Shown here: positions 36,420 to 45,523 of the stretch, in pieces | Layout of the letters: each line of letters starts with the position of its first letter | Position numbering within the stretch: the stretch's first letter is position 1 | DNA from: Ohtaekwangia sp. | GTDB lineage: Bacteria > Bacteroidota > Bacteroidia > Cytophagales > Cyclobacteriaceae | Length of the DNA: 64,000 nt | Assembly: GCA_021155195.1 (NCBI GenBank) | Contig: JAJNPV010000030.1 | Coordinates: 62,001-126,000 of the forward strand | Direction of reading: 5' to 3' | Notes under the pieces: model-generated | What the model saw: the letters and a program-made list of their open reading frames with translations, nothing else | Database searches by the model: none | What the model was told of the DNA's origin: nothing | Made by a program: the position numbers and the translations under genes

Positions 36420-36433
36420 GGGTACTGGTACCC
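36420..36433. promoter_or_regulatory. GGTACC-centred inverted repeat upstream of the HTH gene
   Basis: GGGTAC-TG-GTACCC is a perfect 6-bp inverted repeat, preceded by TCACAAG. Both elements recall the TCACAAG and GGTACC parts of the 27-bp repeats at 9.4 and 29.8 kb. It lies 64-77 bp before the excisionase-like gene, fitting a regulator common to three ICE operons. A degenerate third copy is an inference. Confidence 0.5.
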
Positions 36434-36609
36434 CCGGTAACTCTTTCATTATCAGAGAGAAAAAATTATTCACATACTAATACCTTATGCTGACGTTTTT
36501 CATTTTAGCAAATTTTTCATGGTCGGGCATAGGAAAACTCACCGGATTTCGGAGTATAGCAGTAGAGGATAATACCAAATGAAACGGCACTATTATAGAT
36601 CCCAACCTC

Positions 36610-37182
36610 ATGAAGACAGAAAAGCTATTCTCCGTTTTATCCTCTATTCATCCCGTGAGTACCTCTTTCAGACAAGCTGTTGAAAAGGTAATTACGCCTC
36701 TTTCACTTCCTAATTACTTTATGCTACTGGAGGCGACAAAAGTTGCTGAATGTGCCTACTTCCTTGACGATGGGTTTGCCATGTCGTACACATTTATAAA
36801 AGGCAAAAAGCAGGTAGAATGGTTTTGGCGCACAGGTGAGATCATGGTATCGGCCAGAAGTTTCTTTGAACAAGTTCCGTCCCAGGAATTTATACAACTT
36901 CGCAACCACTCGGAATTGTTTTGTGTCACCCATAATAGCGTTCTTCAGTTGTTTCAGACTTTCCCAGAAGCACACTTCATTTACCGTGTGATTATGAATC
37001 AATACTATGAGCACAGCCGTGAGCGAACACGCGACATGCAACACCTCACCGCGATCGAGCGATATGAGAAGTTGATCCGTATTTATCCCCACGTAGAGCA
37101 ACATGTTACCCAGGAGCACATTGCCTCGTATTTAGGTATTGCACCCCAGTCATTCAGCAGGATAAAAAGGCATAAAATATGA
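36610..37182 (+). CDS. Crp/Fnr-family transcription regulator
   Basis: A 190-residue protein with an N-terminal cyclic-nucleotide-binding-like beta barrel (residues 20-110) and a C-terminal winged helix (TQEHIASYLGIAPQSFSRIKR). No Cys cluster for an iron-sulfur site is visible. Such proteins with QSFSRIKR-type ends are numerous in Bacteroidota and often control neighbouring genes. It starts the cargo module and lies 97 bp before the MauE-like gene. Confidence 0.9.
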   Translation: MKTEKLFSVLSSIHPVSTSFRQAVEKVITPLSLPNYFMLLEATKVAECAYFLDDGFAMSYTFIKGKKQVEWFWRTGEIMVSARSFFEQVPSQEFIQLRNHSELFCVTHNSVLQLFQTFPEAHFIYRVIMNQYYEHSRERTRDMQHLTAIERYEKLIRIYPHVEQHVTQEHIASYLGIAPQSFSRIKRHKI

Positions 37183-37278
37183 TCTTAACAATTGTTAAGC
37201 ACACTTCTAAACCTATGTTGCTGCAAGTCTGAACAATGGTCAATGGATTTTCTTTGGGACAGAATTTACCTTTAACTC

Positions 37279-37737
37279 ATGAATTCAAAGCATATAATCA
37301 TAAAGAAATTTCTTGTCGAAATTATCGCCTTCCTGTTTATCCTCTTGTTTCTTTATGCAGCTGGAACAAAACTGGTGGACATTGAAAGGTTTCGTATCGT
37401 GATCAGTAAGTCTCCAGTACTTTACTCAATTAGTGATCCGGTGTCTATTATTATACCGACAGCAGAGATATTGCTATCATTTTTGATCGCTATACCACGT
37501 GCCCGTTTTTTTGGTCTACTGGGAGCATTTACTCTGATGGTGATATTTACTGCGTACATCGTTGTTATCCTTCAATTCAGTGAAGAAATACCCTGTGCCT
37601 GCGGAGGAGTTTTGCAAAGCCTTGGGTGGAAAGACCATCTCATATTTAACATTGTATTCAGCCTGATCGCACTAACTGGTGTGTTGCTTGAACTAGATAG
37701 TAAACGTCACTCAGTTATTCAAAAGCAATCCGTATGA
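37279..37737 (+). CDS. MauE/DoxX-like redox membrane protein
   Basis: A 152-residue protein with four membrane helices and the motif CACGG near residue 113 (IPCACGGVLQSLGW). This arrangement matches MauE-family proteins, which handle disulfide or quinone redox in protein maturation. The downstream gene overlaps by 4 bp. Its neighbour module includes a Cys-containing exported peptide and a TlpA-like protein, pointing to thiol chemistry in the envelope. Confidence 0.82.
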   Translation: MNSKHIIIKKFLVEIIAFLFILLFLYAAGTKLVDIERFRIVISKSPVLYSISDPVSIIIPTAEILLSFLIAIPRARFFGLLGAFTLMVIFTAYIVVILQFSEEIPCACGGVLQSLGWKDHLIFNIVFSLIALTGVLLELDSKRHSVIQKQSV

Positions 37738-38795
37738 AAAGGATATACTATTTCAGTATCGCTATTTGCTTTGTGATAGGACTCCTACTCGTAGGTGGCT
37801 TATTCCTTCATTCGCGTGAACGCGACCTTTATATCCATTCGTTTGATAGGACGATAATGCCAGTAATAACGGAACCATCAAAAATTCAACACATACGATT
37901 TAACTCATACTACCTGGCGGGTATTAGTGGTAAAAGAATATTGTTGGGTAATTACACTGCTCCTTTACATCTTCTTCAAATCGATACGGCATTTACTGAT
38001 ACGATCTCAGTCGAACTTCATTTAGAAGACTCTGAGAAGCTAAGTGCAACTGCACGCCTAAAGATTGAAGATTCCCTTTTCTACATCATAGATGGCAGCA
38101 TACCCGTAATCTTCAGAGGAAGAATTGGCGAATGGAACGCTGAACGGTTTATGTATGATAGTGTGTTTTTCAGAACAGCGATACCTGTGTTGGCAAATAG
38201 CTTTGCCTTCCTCGCCATCGGGAAAGCACAGGAGAATGTTCTTGGTATTTTGAGAAACGAATCTCCACATGTCACTGTTTTTGATACCTATCTTGAAAAG
38301 CAAATTGACGGAATTTTTTGTACTGATGGACAACTCTTGCGCAGTCGTGATCCCGACTATATTGTTTACTTGTATCGGTTCAGGAACGATTATTTGTTGT
38401 TGAATAACAATATGGATATCATCGTTAAGTTGAAGACAATTGATCCAATTGATCGCGTGCGCATCAAGCCCTACAAGGTTGCTTCGGACAATAGCATCAT
38501 GCTGGCAAGTCCCTCCAATTACGTTAATCAAAATGCTTCTGTTTATAACGGTTACTTATTTGTTCATTCCAATATCCGAGCGAGAAATGATAAGGCAAAA
38601 GATTTTCTGGAGGCCGCAACAATCGATGTTTACGATTTGCAAAAGCCGGGTTATGCTTACAGTTTCTACTTACCTTCTTTCCAGGGAAAGAAGCCAAAAG
38701 ATTTTATTGTTTTGCAGAATATGATTGTTGCACTTTATGATCGCCATGTGATCAAATACGGGTTGAGGTTAATGGCGAACGTGGAGTCACTCTAA
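37734..38795 (+). CDS. Exported or membrane-anchored hypothetical protein
   Basis: A 353-residue protein with an N-terminal membrane segment (residues 5-27, YYFSIAICFVIGLLLVGGL). The rest is mainly beta-rich, with repeated blade-like segments (for example HIRFNSYYLAGISGKRILLG). This suggests a beta-propeller domain on the periplasmic side. No catalytic motif is visible. It overlaps the MauE-like gene by 4 bp and precedes the DUF6520-like peptide. Confidence 0.72.
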   Translation: MKRIYYFSIAICFVIGLLLVGGLFLHSRERDLYIHSFDRTIMPVITEPSKIQHIRFNSYYLAGISGKRILLGNYTAPLHLLQIDTAFTDTISVELHLEDSEKLSATARLKIEDSLFYIIDGSIPVIFRGRIGEWNAERFMYDSVFFRTAIPVLANSFAFLAIGKAQENVLGILRNESPHVTVFDTYLEKQIDGIFCTDGQLLRSRDPDYIVYLYRFRNDYLLLNNNMDIIVKLKTIDPIDRVRIKPYKVASDNSIMLASPSNYVNQNASVYNGYLFVHSNIRARNDKAKDFLEAATIDVYDLQKPGYAYSFYLPSFQGKKPKDFIVLQNMIVALYDRHVIKYGLRLMANVESL

Positions 38796-38883
38796 GATAC
38801 ACTGATCAGTATAGCCATGGTTGCAACCGTGCAAGGGAAAACCGAAACCCTTTAAAAAGTAGGTAAACTTAATTCTAAATGTT

Positions 38884-39150
38884 ATGAAAAGATTCCGTCT
38901 TTTTCTCACTCTGCTTGCCTTCTTGGGAGCAGGTGTTGGTGTGTTTGCTACTGCGGTAACCGCAGAAGATGCTTTTGCAACCTCTTACCGCATCCAGGTA
39001 AGCACACCGTGTGACACTATTGTTCAGGACGACAATTGTGTCACCTCCGGATCCACCACGTGCAAAGTTCGCACGGGTGCAAACCAGGGAAAGGAGATCC
39101 ACCTGTTTGACGATCAAACTATGTCGTGTCAATCGTTGTTCAGGCCTTAG
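38884..39150 (+). CDS. DUF6520-like small secreted cysteine peptide
   Basis: An 88-residue precursor with a Bacteroidota-type signal segment (residues 5-28, ending VTAEDAF). The mature part of about 60 residues has four cysteines (CDTI, DNCV, TTCK, MSCQ), presumably two disulfides. This layout matches the DUF6520 family. No function is established. It is the last gene of the plus-strand side of the cargo module and faces the TlpA/SusD/SusC operon across a terminator. Confidence 0.8.
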   Translation: MKRFRLFLTLLAFLGAGVGVFATAVTAEDAFATSYRIQVSTPCDTIVQDDNCVTSGSTTCKVRTGANQGKEIHLFDDQTMSCQSLFRP

Positions 39151-39167
39151 TTCAATGGATGAATCAT

Positions 39168-39193
39168 GGAAAGGAAGTTCGTTCTTCCTTTCC
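39168..39193. terminator. Bidirectional terminator between convergent genes
   Basis: A perfect 10-bp stem GGAAAGGAAG / CTTCCTTTCC with loop TTCGTT lies in the 55-bp gap between convergent genes ending at 39150 (+) and 39206 (-). Position and symmetry fit a terminator serving both transcripts. The following T-runs are short. Confidence 0.7.
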
Positions 39194-39205
39194 TGATTTG
39201 CTTCC

Positions 39206-40531
39206 TTAGTGAGGCATGTCTCGCAAGACAAGGACTTTCATCGGAAGGAGATCTCTCACCAGATTCAATCCATTTTTTCGGATTTCCTTACGAACATGCT
39301 CCAGGTTGGATAGATCACCATCGATATCAACACGAATATTTCGCGTTATACCCGTTGAGTCCAATAAAGCGTCCGTTGCGTTGTAAACATCAATGGTACC
39401 TAATAAGTGTCTAGGCTTACCGCTAAAAATCTTTAGCGTGGCGTGATCAAGATACACGGAGTCTTTTACATCATTCGCATATTTTAGTTTTTTCGGGTCA
39501 CTTACGACAAGCTTCCAATATGGCATTTCGCGGACTTCTACAGTTGCCTCGTACCCAAAGTAATTCATTAAATCCTTCTGCATGAATTGCATTACAAAAT
39601 CCTGCGTTGCTTTTTCTTTTGGCACTATCAGACTATAATCATAGCATCCCTTCCCGAATATTCTACAACTATCAATCGAATTTAAGGATTGGATTTCCAC
39701 TTCAACCTTTGGCGACAGCAAATGGTATAATGAATCTCCCATACTCCAGCGTATTGTTCCCAGGTATGCGTACTTATATAGGTCGAGTAGTGAAGCACCC
39801 ATCACCTGGAATTGCCCATTGGAAATTTGCTCTCGCAATGTCCGAGTAAGTGAATAATGATAGTTCGTATCAGCTTTTGACAAAAGCGAGCGGTAAAGAA
39901 AATCGGTAGACTTTCCACCATTCCCATCAATCCGAAGTGGTTTGTTTCTATAGAAAAATGGCTTTATCTGCGCATTGTATGCATTAGACTTAGGTTGAAA
40001 TTCGACCTGCTCTCCGGCAAGCAGATCAGCAATAGATTGTGAGAAAGAGATGTCGACAAAGGTGACCGCATGTACAATACCATCTGGTCTAAGAATAACA
40101 ACATGTGGTATCGCAGCTTTTCCAACGAATCTTTTGAACAGGCTCTCATCATAAGCAATGGATAGTCTATAGTTGTACTGCTTTCTGAATTTTTCATAAA
40201 GTTCCCGCGTATTTTTATTTCGCTCATCATTGTTCGCGATAAGCATAACCTGAAGACGATCAGAAAATGTTGACTGTATTTCGTTCATCCTCTTAAAACC
40301 CTGTACAGCAGCCGGGCAACCATCTGCCCAAAAGTAAAGGATGAGCCACTTGCCACGGAAGTCTGTCAATGAGGCGCTTTTCTTTTTGTAATACTCCACC
40401 TTTTGTAAAGAAAAGGCAGGGCACATTTGCCCTTCAACGGGATAGTCAGGAGTCTGTGCTTGAGCTCTTGTTGAACATACAAAAGCCACGATCATCAAAA
40501 AAATTAAGGCAAAGAAATATCTGTAAAACAT
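39206..40531 (-). CDS. TlpA/AhpC-type redoxin with one-cysteine active site
   Basis: A 441-residue exported protein with signal segment (residues 4-26). The thioredoxin-fold domain (30-175) has FWADGCPAAVQGF as active site and the cis-Pro loop AAIPHVVIL. The usual CxxC is replaced by CPAA, so it cannot form the normal intramolecular disulfide. The C-terminal 250 residues contain a DUF3738-like region typical of Bacteroidota TlpA proteins. It is the last gene of the SusC/SusD operon and faces the Cys-containing peptide. Confidence 0.85.
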   Translation of the reverse strand: MFYRYFFALIFLMIVAFVCSTRAQAQTPDYPVEGQMCPAFSLQKVEYYKKKSASLTDFRGKWLILYFWADGCPAAVQGFKRMNEIQSTFSDRLQVMLIANNDERNKNTRELYEKFRKQYNYRLSIAYDESLFKRFVGKAAIPHVVILRPDGIVHAVTFVDISFSQSIADLLAGEQVEFQPKSNAYNAQIKPFFYRNKPLRIDGNGGKSTDFLYRSLLSKADTNYHYSLTRTLREQISNGQFQVMGASLLDLYKYAYLGTIRWSMGDSLYHLLSPKVEVEIQSLNSIDSCRIFGKGCYDYSLIVPKEKATQDFVMQFMQKDLMNYFGYEATVEVREMPYWKLVVSDPKKLKYANDVKDSVYLDHATLKIFSGKPRHLLGTIDVYNATDALLDSTGITRNIRVDIDGDLSNLEHVRKEIRKNGLNLVRDLLPMKVLVLRDMPH

Positions 40532-40572
40532 GATGTTGTTCTATTAATGTGATAAAGAAAATATGTGCTAGC

Positions 40573-41997
40573 TCAGTATCCTGGGTTCTGTGGTTGCAAC
40601 AGTGGATTAATAAGCAGTTCAGATTCCGGCAAAGGGAATAAAATGTCTGTCGCTTGCCAACCAGCTTTAATAGCAGTCATTACCACATCTGCCTGTCCTG
40701 TTCGGATCAGATCGTACCAGCGATGATTCTCGGTAAATAGCTCTGATCTGCGTTCACGTTCTATCATGATTAGAAGCTCCTCTTTATTGATGCCAGGGAA
40801 AGTGTCTGAAATCAGCGGCAGTTCAGCTCTCAATCGAAGTTTATCGAGATCATTAATAGCTCCAGTGAGATTATTCATGTTTGCTCTTGCCTCTGATCGC
40901 ACCAAGTACAACTCTGCCAGTCGCATCACTACCGAATACTCAACTGATGCCGATGTTGGAACTTTCTGTTTATACTTGAATGGAAAATACCAGGTGTTCA
41001 CACCGTCTGAAAAACTTCCCATCCACCGTTCTTTTCTTTTGTCACCAGTTTCAAAATGACTGACAAGGTCCAGAGAAAGTGAAGCAATGTTTGGGGCACC
41101 GGTTAATATAAAGTAACTGCCTTCCACTGCATTCTGACCCGAATTGGAAGGCATCCATTGCCAGATAGCTTCGCGGCTGTTCTTCAAAAAAACATCATCT
41201 AGATTTGCAGCCAATTCAAACAAAGCAGTGTTACTGATTACTATATTTGATTCCGCTTCTGCTTTATCCCAATCTCCGATATAAAGATATACGCGTGCCA
41301 AGAATGCAGATGCAACCCATTTGTTTACACGTACCCGTTCATTTTTTGAGTACGTGTAGTTTTCTGAAAGCTTTTGTTTCGAATTTTCGAGGTCTTGTAC
41401 CACTCTGCCCAAAACGGATGTCCGCAGCATACGCGAAACCTTAGCATTCTCTCTGTAATCTGTTGTTGTGATATATGGTATGTCACCGAAAAGATTGGCA
41501 AGATGAAAGTGTGTGTATGCCCTGATAAAAAGGGCCTCACCCTCCAATTGATTTTTAAGAGATTCATTCACACCTGATGCATCATTTAATCCCGCGATAA
41601 TAGCGTTGCTCTGATAAATGAGATTGTATGCAACTGACCAAATGGCTGATAGGTTCGGATTTATAGGAGTTAAGTTGTTGTTATAAAATTCACGTATTTG
41701 TTCGTTTGTTGCGGCAGCAGGCACGAGTTCATCTGAGGCAAATCCATTAAGTACAATTATACTTGACGTTCCAGCACCAAGGAAACTACCGGTCAATCGA
41801 ACATACACCGCAGACATGGCCGCATTTGCAGTTGCATCACTTGTAAAAACAGTTTCACTCACCAGGCCGGTTTTTGGAGGGTCGACTTCAATGAAGTCTT
41901 CACAAGCCACCACCGAGCCGATCATTAGGATCAGCATTATTCTGGAAACCTTTACATTAAGTCGTATTTTTTTCTTCTTGTCTTTCATACTCATCAA
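40573..41997 (-). CDS. RagB/SusD-family outer-membrane lipoprotein
   Basis: A 474-residue SusD-like protein with a lipobox GSVVAC near residue 32, TPR-like helices in the middle and the C-terminal end LLINPLLQPQNPGY typical of the family. It would cover the SusC pore and capture ligand at the cell surface. It lies 2 bp after SusC and 41 bp before the TlpA-like gene. The substrate is not evident. The association with redox genes and a secreted peptide suggests a peptide or protein substrate and not a glycan; that is inference. Confidence 0.92.
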   Translation of the reverse strand: MMSMKDKKKKIRLNVKVSRIMLILMIGSVVACEDFIEVDPPKTGLVSETVFTSDATANAAMSAVYVRLTGSFLGAGTSSIIVLNGFASDELVPAAATNEQIREFYNNNLTPINPNLSAIWSVAYNLIYQSNAIIAGLNDASGVNESLKNQLEGEALFIRAYTHFHLANLFGDIPYITTTDYRENAKVSRMLRTSVLGRVVQDLENSKQKLSENYTYSKNERVRVNKWVASAFLARVYLYIGDWDKAEAESNIVISNTALFELAANLDDVFLKNSREAIWQWMPSNSGQNAVEGSYFILTGAPNIASLSLDLVSHFETGDKRKERWMGSFSDGVNTWYFPFKYKQKVPTSASVEYSVVMRLAELYLVRSEARANMNNLTGAINDLDKLRLRAELPLISDTFPGINKEELLIMIERERRSELFTENHRWYDLIRTGQADVVMTAIKAGWQATDILFPLPESELLINPLLQPQNPGY

Positions 41998-41999
41998 GA

Positions 42000-44900
42000 T
42001 TAGAATGTTAATTGAATACCCGCGATCAGCGTTCTCAAAGGAGGTAGCACAGCACGTCCGTAATTTTCCGGATCAGGTCCGATATAGCTCGTCATCGTCC
42101 ATATGTTCTGACCCTGGATATAGAAATTTATCTTTGTATCCTGTGTCCAGGCCTGTGGCAATGTGTAGGACAGCGAAACATTTTTCAGCCTGATAAAAGA
42201 TGCATCTACAATGGTTGCATTGCTCAGGCTATAGTTGTAGAATGCTGTTGCGGCTGCGTCATCGTACCCAGCGGTGTATCGTTGAAATGTATAATTAGTG
42301 GCATCAGTTCTCCAGTGGCTTAATACCTCGACAGGCTGGTTACGACCGCTTCCAACTGGAATGTCAGAGTTGGCAAAAAAGCCAGGAGCCGTTTGCCGAA
42401 CGAATTGAATAAAAATATCCAACTTCAGTCCCTTATATGAGAAGCTGTTATTCAGGCCGCCATACATCGTTTGACCAATAGGCATTATTGTTTGCCTGTC
42501 AAGCGAATTGATCCCGCCATCACCATTGGTATCCTCGAATTGAAACAATCCGTTGACAGGATCAATTCCGGTATAGTGATACCGCTTGCTGATGTTCAAA
42601 GGCTCGCCAATGGCATAGCTGTTTCGATAAGTAGAACTTTGAAGATCAGGGAATTCAACCAGTTTGTTTTTTGGAAAGGTCATGTTGAAGGAAGTCCTCC
42701 ATTCGAATCGTTGTCTTTTAATATTGATAGACGACAAGTCAATTTCGATCCCTGTATTTTGTACTGTGGCCGGTAGGTTACTTCGTATGGAAGCAAATCC
42801 GGTAGTTGCCGGCAAAGTATAGCCGAGTAATTGATTGGATGAACGATTGTTGAAGTAAGCTGCGTTGACCACCAACTTGTCTTCTTTGAAACCTAACTCC
42901 AAAGCCACCTCGAACTTCCGGTTTACCTCCCACATAAAATCAGGATTGAAGAGCCTAACGGGACCAAGACTGGTAACTCCCTGATAGGTGCCTCCAGTAG
43001 CATAACTGTCCAGATACTCATAGTCACCAATTTGGTCATTACCTGTAGTGCCGTAGCTGGAACGAAGTTTTCCGAAACTGAGGATTGGAACTTTTCCTAA
43101 TAGAAACCCTTCCTGTGTAAAGACCCAACCGAGGCCCACTGCACCAAAGTTTGCAAATTGCTTGCCAGGGCCGAAACGACTTGAGCCGTCTCTGCGTCCC
43201 GTCAGGTTGATAAAATATTTGCCATCCCATTCGAAATTTACCCGACCGAATAACGCACTGTAGCGATATTGTCTGTAGTTGTATTGCGAAATTGTTTTGA
43301 ACGAAGCGGCTGCAATATTTTCAATTAGGGCATCTGAACTGAAGCCGACCCCTACTTGTACAGTCTGCTCCGATATCTGTTCCTGAAAGGTTGTACCAAT
43401 GATGGAAGAAAGTTTGCCCTTGGAAATGGCGCGACTGTAGAGCAATTGCGGCTCCGCTATCCATGATTTAACCTCTTGTGTGTTGATCTGAAGTCGTGAA
43501 ATCGCTGGCGTAAGGCCAAAGGCCGGATTGGTCGCCTTTGAGGGAAACATGTTCCGATCTCTGAATTGCACGGTATTAAACCCCATACTAGATTTAATCT
43601 CAAGACCTTCCAAAATTTTGTAACTAACAACTGCATTGCTCAGCAAATTATTGGAGTTGGCTTTGTACTTGTTCTCCAATGCTGCGAGCGGATTTGTCCA
43701 AGTAGAATTCTCCCAATTAAGATTCCCTTGTGTATCGTACAACGCAGGTGAATTTGGAGCCAATGTGATTGCTAAGGATGTGAAGTCATTGTTGAGTAGG
43801 TTATTTTTATCTGCCACGTAGCTGGTGGAAAATGACGCATTGAGTTTGTTATCACTCGACCGGTGACTGACGGACATGTGAGCGGAGCCCTTGGAGTATC
43901 CGAAGTCCCCCGGAAATACCGTGGTTTGTTTGTGATAACTTCCACTAATGACGAACTGGGTTGAAGCATTACCACCCGACAATGAAGCCTGCGTACTGGC
44001 ATTACGGGCTGTTCCACCTATTAGCTCTTCTTGCCAGTCGGTATATCGGTTCTGGTTCCAGGTGCCATTTACGTCATAATCCCAATCGTAAGGTGCAAGA
44101 TTATCGTTCTGAAATGCCTCTCTCCGAATGGCGAGATATTCCTCTGTATTCAACAGATCCATTTTCCGGGCAATCTGGCTAATGCCGGTATTAAAGTTTA
44201 TGTCTAGTCGCGTTTTCCCGGAGTTTCCTTTTTTGGTAGTGATCAGAACAACCCCGTTTGCACCGCGCGACCCGTAAATGGCCGTGGCATCAGCGTCTTT
44301 GAGCACTTCGATGCTCTCAATGTCATTGGGGTTTAACGAATTAAGTGGACTAATACCAAATGATCCATGAATACCACCCGAAGTAGTGGTTGACGAGAGC
44401 GAACCAGAACTATAGGGAACCCCATCGATAATATAAAGTGGTTCATTACCGCTTTCAATACCATTCCTTCCACGAACCCGCACCTCAAAGCCACTTCCTG
44501 CCAAACCTGAAAATTGCTGTATATATACACCAGCCATCCTGCCTTGCATGGCCTGAAGTGGATTTGTCACCGGTTGGCGATTGATTTCCTCCTGACTTAC
44601 CCGGCTAATACTACCGGTTTGGGTTAGCCGAGTTGTTGCATAATATCCTGCGTTCACCACCACTTCATTCAAACTCGTAACATCCTCCTGCAGCCTTATA
44701 TCGATGACGCTTCGTCCACTTATGGGTACCTCGATGGATGCATACCCAATGAATGAAAAAACAAGGATGTCATTATCTTCGGCACCCAGGCTGTATTTTC
44801 CTGTGGCATCGGTTGTTGTTCCATTCAATGTTCCTTTTACGAGCACGTTCACACCCGCCATCGGAGCCTGGGTAGATGCTTCGGTTACCGTGCCGGTTAT

Positions 44901-45344
44901 TTGAATCAGCGCACGATGCTCTCTATTGCCATTCGTACCTTCATCAATTGAGGACTGTCCTTTGTTGCCCTCACCGTTAGCCTTCTTTAGCGTAATGGCC
45001 GCTTCCTTCTCATGCACCTTGTACGATATTTTGCGCGGTGCCAGCAACTCATCCAACGCTTCGCGTAGTGTGCGCTTGTCAATTTTGAGCGACACGTTCG
45101 GTTCATCCTGCAACTGGCTGATGCTATAAGCGAATTTTACTTTCGCAATAGCTTCAATTTCATGCAAGGCTTTTTCAAAAGGCAAATCGGTAATGCTGAT
45201 GGATACTTCCGTGTCCAAGAGTTGTGCGTAGTTTGTGTGGGCTATTGTAACTCCGCATAGGGTGATGGCTATTATTCCCTGCACCGCGCATATTTTCATA
45301 ACCTTCCAAAGTTTTGCGGTAAAACTTTTTTTCATAACTTTCAT
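42000..45344 (-). CDS. SusC/RagA TonB-linked outer-membrane transporter with STN domain
   Basis: A 1114-residue protein (Met4 at 45335 is an alternative start). Order: signal/anchor segment; secretin-and-TonB N-terminal domain (about 50-120, ITDLPFEKALHEIEAIAKVKF); carboxypeptidase-regulatory-like domain (about 150-230, ITGTVTEASTQAP); plug with GSRGANGVVLITTKKG; C-terminal barrel. The STN domain allows signalling to the FecR anti-sigma factor encoded upstream. It is the transporter of the cargo operon with SusD immediately downstream. Confidence 0.95.
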   Translation of the reverse strand: MKVMKKSFTAKLWKVMKICAVQGIIAITLCGVTIAHTNYAQLLDTEVSISITDLPFEKALHEIEAIAKVKFAYSISQLQDEPNVSLKIDKRTLREALDELLAPRKISYKVHEKEAAITLKKANGEGNKGQSSIDEGTNGNREHRALIQITGTVTEASTQAPMAGVNVLVKGTLNGTTTDATGKYSLGAEDNDILVFSFIGYASIEVPISGRSVIDIRLQEDVTSLNEVVVNAGYYATTRLTQTGSISRVSQEEINRQPVTNPLQAMQGRMAGVYIQQFSGLAGSGFEVRVRGRNGIESGNEPLYIIDGVPYSSGSLSSTTTSGGIHGSFGISPLNSLNPNDIESIEVLKDADATAIYGSRGANGVVLITTKKGNSGKTRLDINFNTGISQIARKMDLLNTEEYLAIRREAFQNDNLAPYDWDYDVNGTWNQNRYTDWQEELIGGTARNASTQASLSGGNASTQFVISGSYHKQTTVFPGDFGYSKGSAHMSVSHRSSDNKLNASFSTSYVADKNNLLNNDFTSLAITLAPNSPALYDTQGNLNWENSTWTNPLAALENKYKANSNNLLSNAVVSYKILEGLEIKSSMGFNTVQFRDRNMFPSKATNPAFGLTPAISRLQINTQEVKSWIAEPQLLYSRAISKGKLSSIIGTTFQEQISEQTVQVGVGFSSDALIENIAAASFKTISQYNYRQYRYSALFGRVNFEWDGKYFINLTGRRDGSSRFGPGKQFANFGAVGLGWVFTQEGFLLGKVPILSFGKLRSSYGTTGNDQIGDYEYLDSYATGGTYQGVTSLGPVRLFNPDFMWEVNRKFEVALELGFKEDKLVVNAAYFNNRSSNQLLGYTLPATTGFASIRSNLPATVQNTGIEIDLSSINIKRQRFEWRTSFNMTFPKNKLVEFPDLQSSTYRNSYAIGEPLNISKRYHYTGIDPVNGLFQFEDTNGDGGINSLDRQTIMPIGQTMYGGLNNSFSYKGLKLDIFIQFVRQTAPGFFANSDIPVGSGRNQPVEVLSHWRTDATNYTFQRYTAGYDDAAATAFYNYSLSNATIVDASFIRLKNVSLSYTLPQAWTQDTKINFYIQGQNIWTMTSYIGPDPENYGRAVLPPLRTLIAGIQLTF

Positions 45345-45434
45345 TGTTTTGTTCTGGTTTCGTTAACTGAAATAAGACAAAGCAACCTCGCATCAACCCC
45401 GGCAAAGGGTTGTGTCACAGCAGAGGTCAATAAG

Positions 45435-45457
45435 CAGGAGTGGTCGAATCACTCCTG
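45435..45457. terminator. Hairpin between FecR and SusC genes
   Basis: An 8-bp stem CAGGAGTG / CACTCCTG with a 7-base loop lies in the 179-bp FecR-SusC gap. On the plus strand it is followed by TTTTATTTTA; on the transcribed minus strand the T-tract is weak. It may attenuate read-through from the sigma/FecR genes into susC, with susC having its own promoter. Confidence 0.45.
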
Positions 45458-45523
45458 TTTTATTTTAGGTGGAATCGAAAAGTGGGGGGAGACTGAGTTT
45501 CATAGTTAATCAGGTTTAGGTTC

